Positions 60,452 to 64,000 of a stretch of DNA of 64,000 nucleotides are shown one piece after another. Source of the stretch: Capsicum annuum (Eukaryota; Streptophyta; Magnoliopsida; Solanales; Solanaceae); assembly GCF_002878395.1 (NCBI RefSeq), contig NC_061121.1:41397815-41461814 (forward strand). Direction: 5' to 3'. The notes beneath the pieces are model-generated. The model was not told the origin of the DNA and searched no databases. It saw only the letters and a program-made list of their open reading frames with translations. Both the position numbers and the translations under genes were made by a program. Every line of letters starts with the position of its first letter. The first letter of the stretch is position 1.

Positions 60452-62772
60452 TCATGGTGGATTATGATCCGGGCATGTAGTTCTTTTGTGGCCAGCGTGC
60501 TTACATACGGAGCACTTGTTTCTTCTTGATGAGAATGATTCTCTGACTCCACGCCTCCTCTTATATGATTTTCTTCTCGATTTGATAGTACTTGTGTCAA
60601 TATATGGAGGAGGTATTAATCTCCCCAAAAGCTCTGCAGGAATAACCCAAGATTCTTCGGTAGGCACCGAAATAATATATCCACTATATGCCATTTCATA
60701 TTTTTCCACCGAATAATATTGAGAGGAGTGCTCATAAACTTTAGGTCCATATTTTGAATCGTATTGAGCTCGAAGCGCTGCTATAGCATGTGGACAAGGT
60801 GGCAACATCAAGATGACCGGTTATACTGAATTTATAATCTACTATTTTATGAGATAATAACCTATTCCCCAAACTGATGTTCGTTGCTATTATTTTTTTG
60901 ATTTTGAGAACAAATCGAGTTTTTCTTGGGCCCTTGAACTGCACAAGCCTTTCGTTAAAAAAATTGGCCATACTTCGTATTATTTTTCAAATAGAGCCTT
61001 GATGGGAAATTCTCTTTCATAATTAAATAATGAATTCTCCGATTCAGCTATGTTTAGTGTCATAATATTATACCTATACAAAAGAATCACTTAGTACGAC
61101 ATGATACTAAACTTGTAACTCAAACAATACATTAAATTTATAAGAATGTACCTATCTTTTGGACAAAATTCCCGGCTTCATCTCTTAAAACCAACACACA
61201 TGAGAAGTTCTGCTACCTTAGGATTCACATTCATTATTTGATTGAAATGGCCAAAATAACTCCTCTCTACTATATGCTTTAGCTAATCTATAAAAAAGGG
61301 TCACAACCCTTTCGTTGTGATAGTTGGTTCGAATGTTCTCTCCAAGATGCCTGATGCAACAACCAAAGTAAGTTGAAGTGAAGAAAATTGAACCCATCTT
61401 TGGAATACTTGGAGGTCTATCCGAAACAAAACACAACTCTTTGGTATCTTTGCCCTATCTTCACAATTGTTAAAAAAAAAATTAATAAGAGGCATCACAT
61501 TCCTTGTTCTCTACACAAAAAGTAATAGGAAAGATGTGATCCTCCGCATCCTGCGCCACCGCCGCAGGCAGAAATCCATTATACTTGCTCCTCGAGAAGG
61601 TACCATCGACGGCTATGCCTTTTCTAAAATATCGAAAACCTTGAATCCAAGCACCATAGGATACAAAAAAGTACTTGAACCTTCTGTTTTTATCAACATG
61701 CAATGTCGTCTTACTTTTGGGATTTGTGGACTCAGTCATGTAATGGTAGACATCTAGGGCTGCATACCCATGCTCGTGTGTCCCCCTAACCAAGTCCTTG
61801 GCAATCTCTATGGCTGTATATATCTTCCAATAACTGACCAGGACACTCAATTCTATAAGGATTTGACTGTCCATAACCCTTGTAGAAGGGCCTTTTCCAT
61901 CAGGGAAACAACTCTTAAAATATTCACCGAGGACCTTTGCTATGGTGTGAGGATTTTGGCCTGAGATGTACTCCGAACCACATGTGTGATACTTTTCATG
62001 TTTATGAATGACGAATCTATTAGAACTTATGTACTGCACCACTCTCAACTACCACTTGTAGTTCGGATTAGCACATTTGTAGCTAAAGACACTGCTCGAA
62101 TTAATCACCTTCTTTATTCTAAAATCTTTTTTCAAGCAAGAAATAAATAAAGTGGTAGATAGTTCTTTCTTGTCCTTGAATGACATTACTTTGAAAAATC
62201 CAATCCCATAGTATTAAAGATTGCCAGGCTAGGTCGATCAAGAAGAACCACCTACTGTATTGGTCGCATCAATGGGCATAGGTGTTTGATCATCATCTAG
62301 AATATTTATGTCTAGATCATCGAACCTATCATCAAAGATGTCTTATTGTTATTCTTCTTCTATGTTCTGGATCTCGTCTCGTCTTTTCAACCACGTACAC
62401 CCTTAACACCATCCTGGATGAATCACTAAGATAAGTATGCAACCGAATCTGATCGGTTATCTTAAAAGGTAGTACCCTCTGATTTTCAAAGGAGCTGTGC
62501 ATGTAGCAGATGACGAGTTCTTCTGGTTGTCAATTCAATCCACAATAGATGATGATTAAGTTCATAAAATCATTATACGAAAGATCAGTTTGGACTATCA
62601 TAGCTACCATCTCTAGTATTTTACCCTCCTTCCAACACCATACATATCGATTGCTCTTCTCCATCCATTGACCATGACAATCCACCCCTATTGTTATTGA
62701 TCCCTCCATTAGACGATGATCTATTGGAATCAAGGTCAGGTTCTGTCGCAACAGGTTACTAATATGTTGCAA
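60452..62772 (-). pseudogene. MuDR-type (Mutator-like) transposase with SWIM finger and zinc knuckle
   Basis: Blocks on the minus strand, in order: an N-terminal domain (62772-62530; GSITIGVDCHGQWMEKSNRY), then a helical domain before the catalytic core (62048-61750). The MULE transposase core follows (IAVDGTFSRSKYNGFLPAAV, AQDAEDHIFPITFCV). Next are CFVSDRPPSIPKM (second Asp) and CCIRHLGENIRTNYHNE (the C-x2-H motif). A SWIM finger (CPHAIAALRAQYDSKY) and a C-terminal knuckle (CSVCKHAGHKRTTC) end the protein. The two first Asp of the DDE triad are kept; the Glu was not assigned. Such enzymes bind terminal repeats and cut the DNA. Frameshifts near 61480 and stops at 62520 and about 60880 make this copy inactive. 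It is probably the autonomous core of the family whose Ulp1, GRF and coiled-coil pieces lie upstream. Confidence 0.85.
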
Positions 62773-63085
62773 CAGATATTTACCGTCAATTGGAATCGAG
62801 TTTAGGTTCTATTGCAATTGGTTAATAATTTGTTGCAACATATATTTACCCTGTTGCAACAGACAAAATATCTGTTGCAATCGAGTTTAGGTTTTGTTGC
62901 AATAGGTTACTAATCTGTTGCAATAGATATTTATCATGTTGCACCAGATAACTAATCTATTACATCAGGTGGATCATATGTTGCAACAGATTACCCATCT
63001 GTTCGATTTATTTTACAGCACTATCGAACCATAAACATGAATCCAACATATGAGTCTTCTGTTGAAATAGATCTGTTTAAATAGA
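62730..63085. repeat. Palindromic repeat array, block 14
   Basis: Dense units: 'ctaatctgttgcaatagata', 'caacagacaaaatatctgtt', 'gttgcaacagattacccatc'. It overlaps the 5' end of the transposase frame. Confidence 0.85.
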
Positions 63086-64000
63086 TGTCTCTTATGTTGT
63101 ATTCATGTTCGCGTGCTATATATTATTAAAAAATAGCACAATAGCAATTACCCAGATGAGAAATTCAACTAAAAATTATAATTTGACTTACCAAAGTCTC
63201 ATATAAAGTACAACCAAAGTGGAAAGTGATGTACGAAATAAAATTTGACCTAAGAAATTGGTAAAATAGCAACAGTAGCAGTAACAACAACAACAACAAC
63301 AATGATAAAAAAGAAGAAGCTAAAGATGGTAATAAAGTAGAAGATGATGATAATGAAGCAGAAGATGTTGAATAAAGTAGCAGCAAAAATGAACAATAAA
63401 AATTGCTAAGAGAGAGAAAACAACAATGGATGATAAAAGAGAGAAAGCCACCTTTTTTACCTCTGTTTCCCATTATATTAGGTAAATATTTGGATCAAAG
63501 TGTAAAATTTAAAAACTTTTGGGTTACTCTCAAACTTACCCAACTTTCTTAATCCACAATAAAGTAATTGTCACCTCCACCCAATTATTAAGACTTGAGT
63601 CACCTACACCTCATTTTAAAACTCTTCTGTCACCTACAGCTCAAAGTCCTAAGTTTCTCGTAGTAGATCTAAAATGTAGTTGTTGAATATTTGAGGAGGC
63701 AAAAAGTAAAAAAAAAAAAGAAAGTTACACAACGATTCCGACATTCAAAGGTAAGGTGATTTCTCGCCGAATCTACTTATTTTTGTTTGTGTTCATATTC
63801 ACATACATTGTTGTATGTATGAGATGTTGTTATTACGTATTATTGAATAGATTAGTTACGTATATGATTGCAGGCTCCACTTTGATTTTTGTTATTATTG
63901 CACACCATATACATTCTGTGTGATATATATATTTTAGATGCATTCATTTGTTATGTATATTTGAGTGGAGTTTTTGCTGTTGTCTTGTTGTCATTGCACT
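63086..64000. other. Non-coding end of the window with CAA/GAA microsatellites
   Basis: A (CAA)n run (about 63285-63302) and a degenerate GAA/GATGA-rich stretch (63310-63370) produce the Ser/Leu-rich minus-strand ORF 63165-63473, which I regard as spurious. No gene or terminal repeat recognised up to the edge. Confidence 0.45.

Noticed and set aside
63165..63473. Ser/Leu-rich 102-residue ORF
   Set aside because: Produced by CAA and GAA microsatellites read on the minus strand.

Overview
The window is AT-rich plant nuclear DNA. GT-AG introns, UBN2-type copia gag, Stowaway-like MITEs, tRNA-derived SINEs of the kind common in Solanaceae, and repeated Ulp1/DUF1985 Mutator-like modules point to a solanaceous genome. 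Capsicum is my best guess; that is inference and was not checked against any database. No bacterial or organellar features are seen.

Layout. 1-12.5 kb is retroelement debris: the 3' end of an LTR (1-567), a ten-unit GGTACC-containing tandem repeat (568-966), a decayed copia pol with its 3' LTR (about 2.5-6.36 kb), and a second copia-like element with a UBN2-type gag, an extra 'plant transposon protein'-like ORF, no visible pol and a 3' LTR (about 6.9-12.45 kb). 14.9-27.7 kb is the genic part. It holds one intact single-exon C2H2 zinc-finger/EAR gene (minus strand, 14904-15710, GIS/ZFP5/6/8-like) and one intact seven-exon SAM-domain gene (minus strand, 21577-27642) whose splice sites I could place to the base; they give a 430-residue protein. 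SINEs, MITEs and two U6 snRNA pseudogenes sit in and around these genes.

From about 29 kb to 63 kb the window is a nested Mutator-like landscape. It contains DUF1985 and Ulp1-like (C48 peptidase) fragments in three copies, two GRF-zinc-finger-like mini genes, a broken MuDR-type transposase with a SWIM finger and zinc knuckle (60452-62772, minus), a small coiled-coil ORF, a long inverted repeat (56.9-58.8 kb), and a two-tier satellite (52.1-55.4 kb). One Ulp1/GRF module of about 3 kb is tandemly duplicated (36.2-39.24 and 39.24-49.2 kb). The second copy is split by a complete retrotransposon that carries gag but no pol (40999-47974, two 2.5-kb LTRs, 5-bp target duplication). A DUF1985 gene copy is split by a solo LTR (32386-35178). 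All these modules are punctuated by arrays built on the palindrome ATCTGTTGCAACAGAT, found in at least 14 blocks; this is the most striking unexplained structure here.

The most gene-relevant observation is in the zinc-finger gene. A 65-bp 3' fragment of a SINE, flanked by a 13-bp duplication that falls on an FGFEL motif, is inserted in frame in the coding exon (15502-15592). A longer copy of what looks like the same SINE family, with a 17-bp target-site duplication, lies in the same gene's upstream region.
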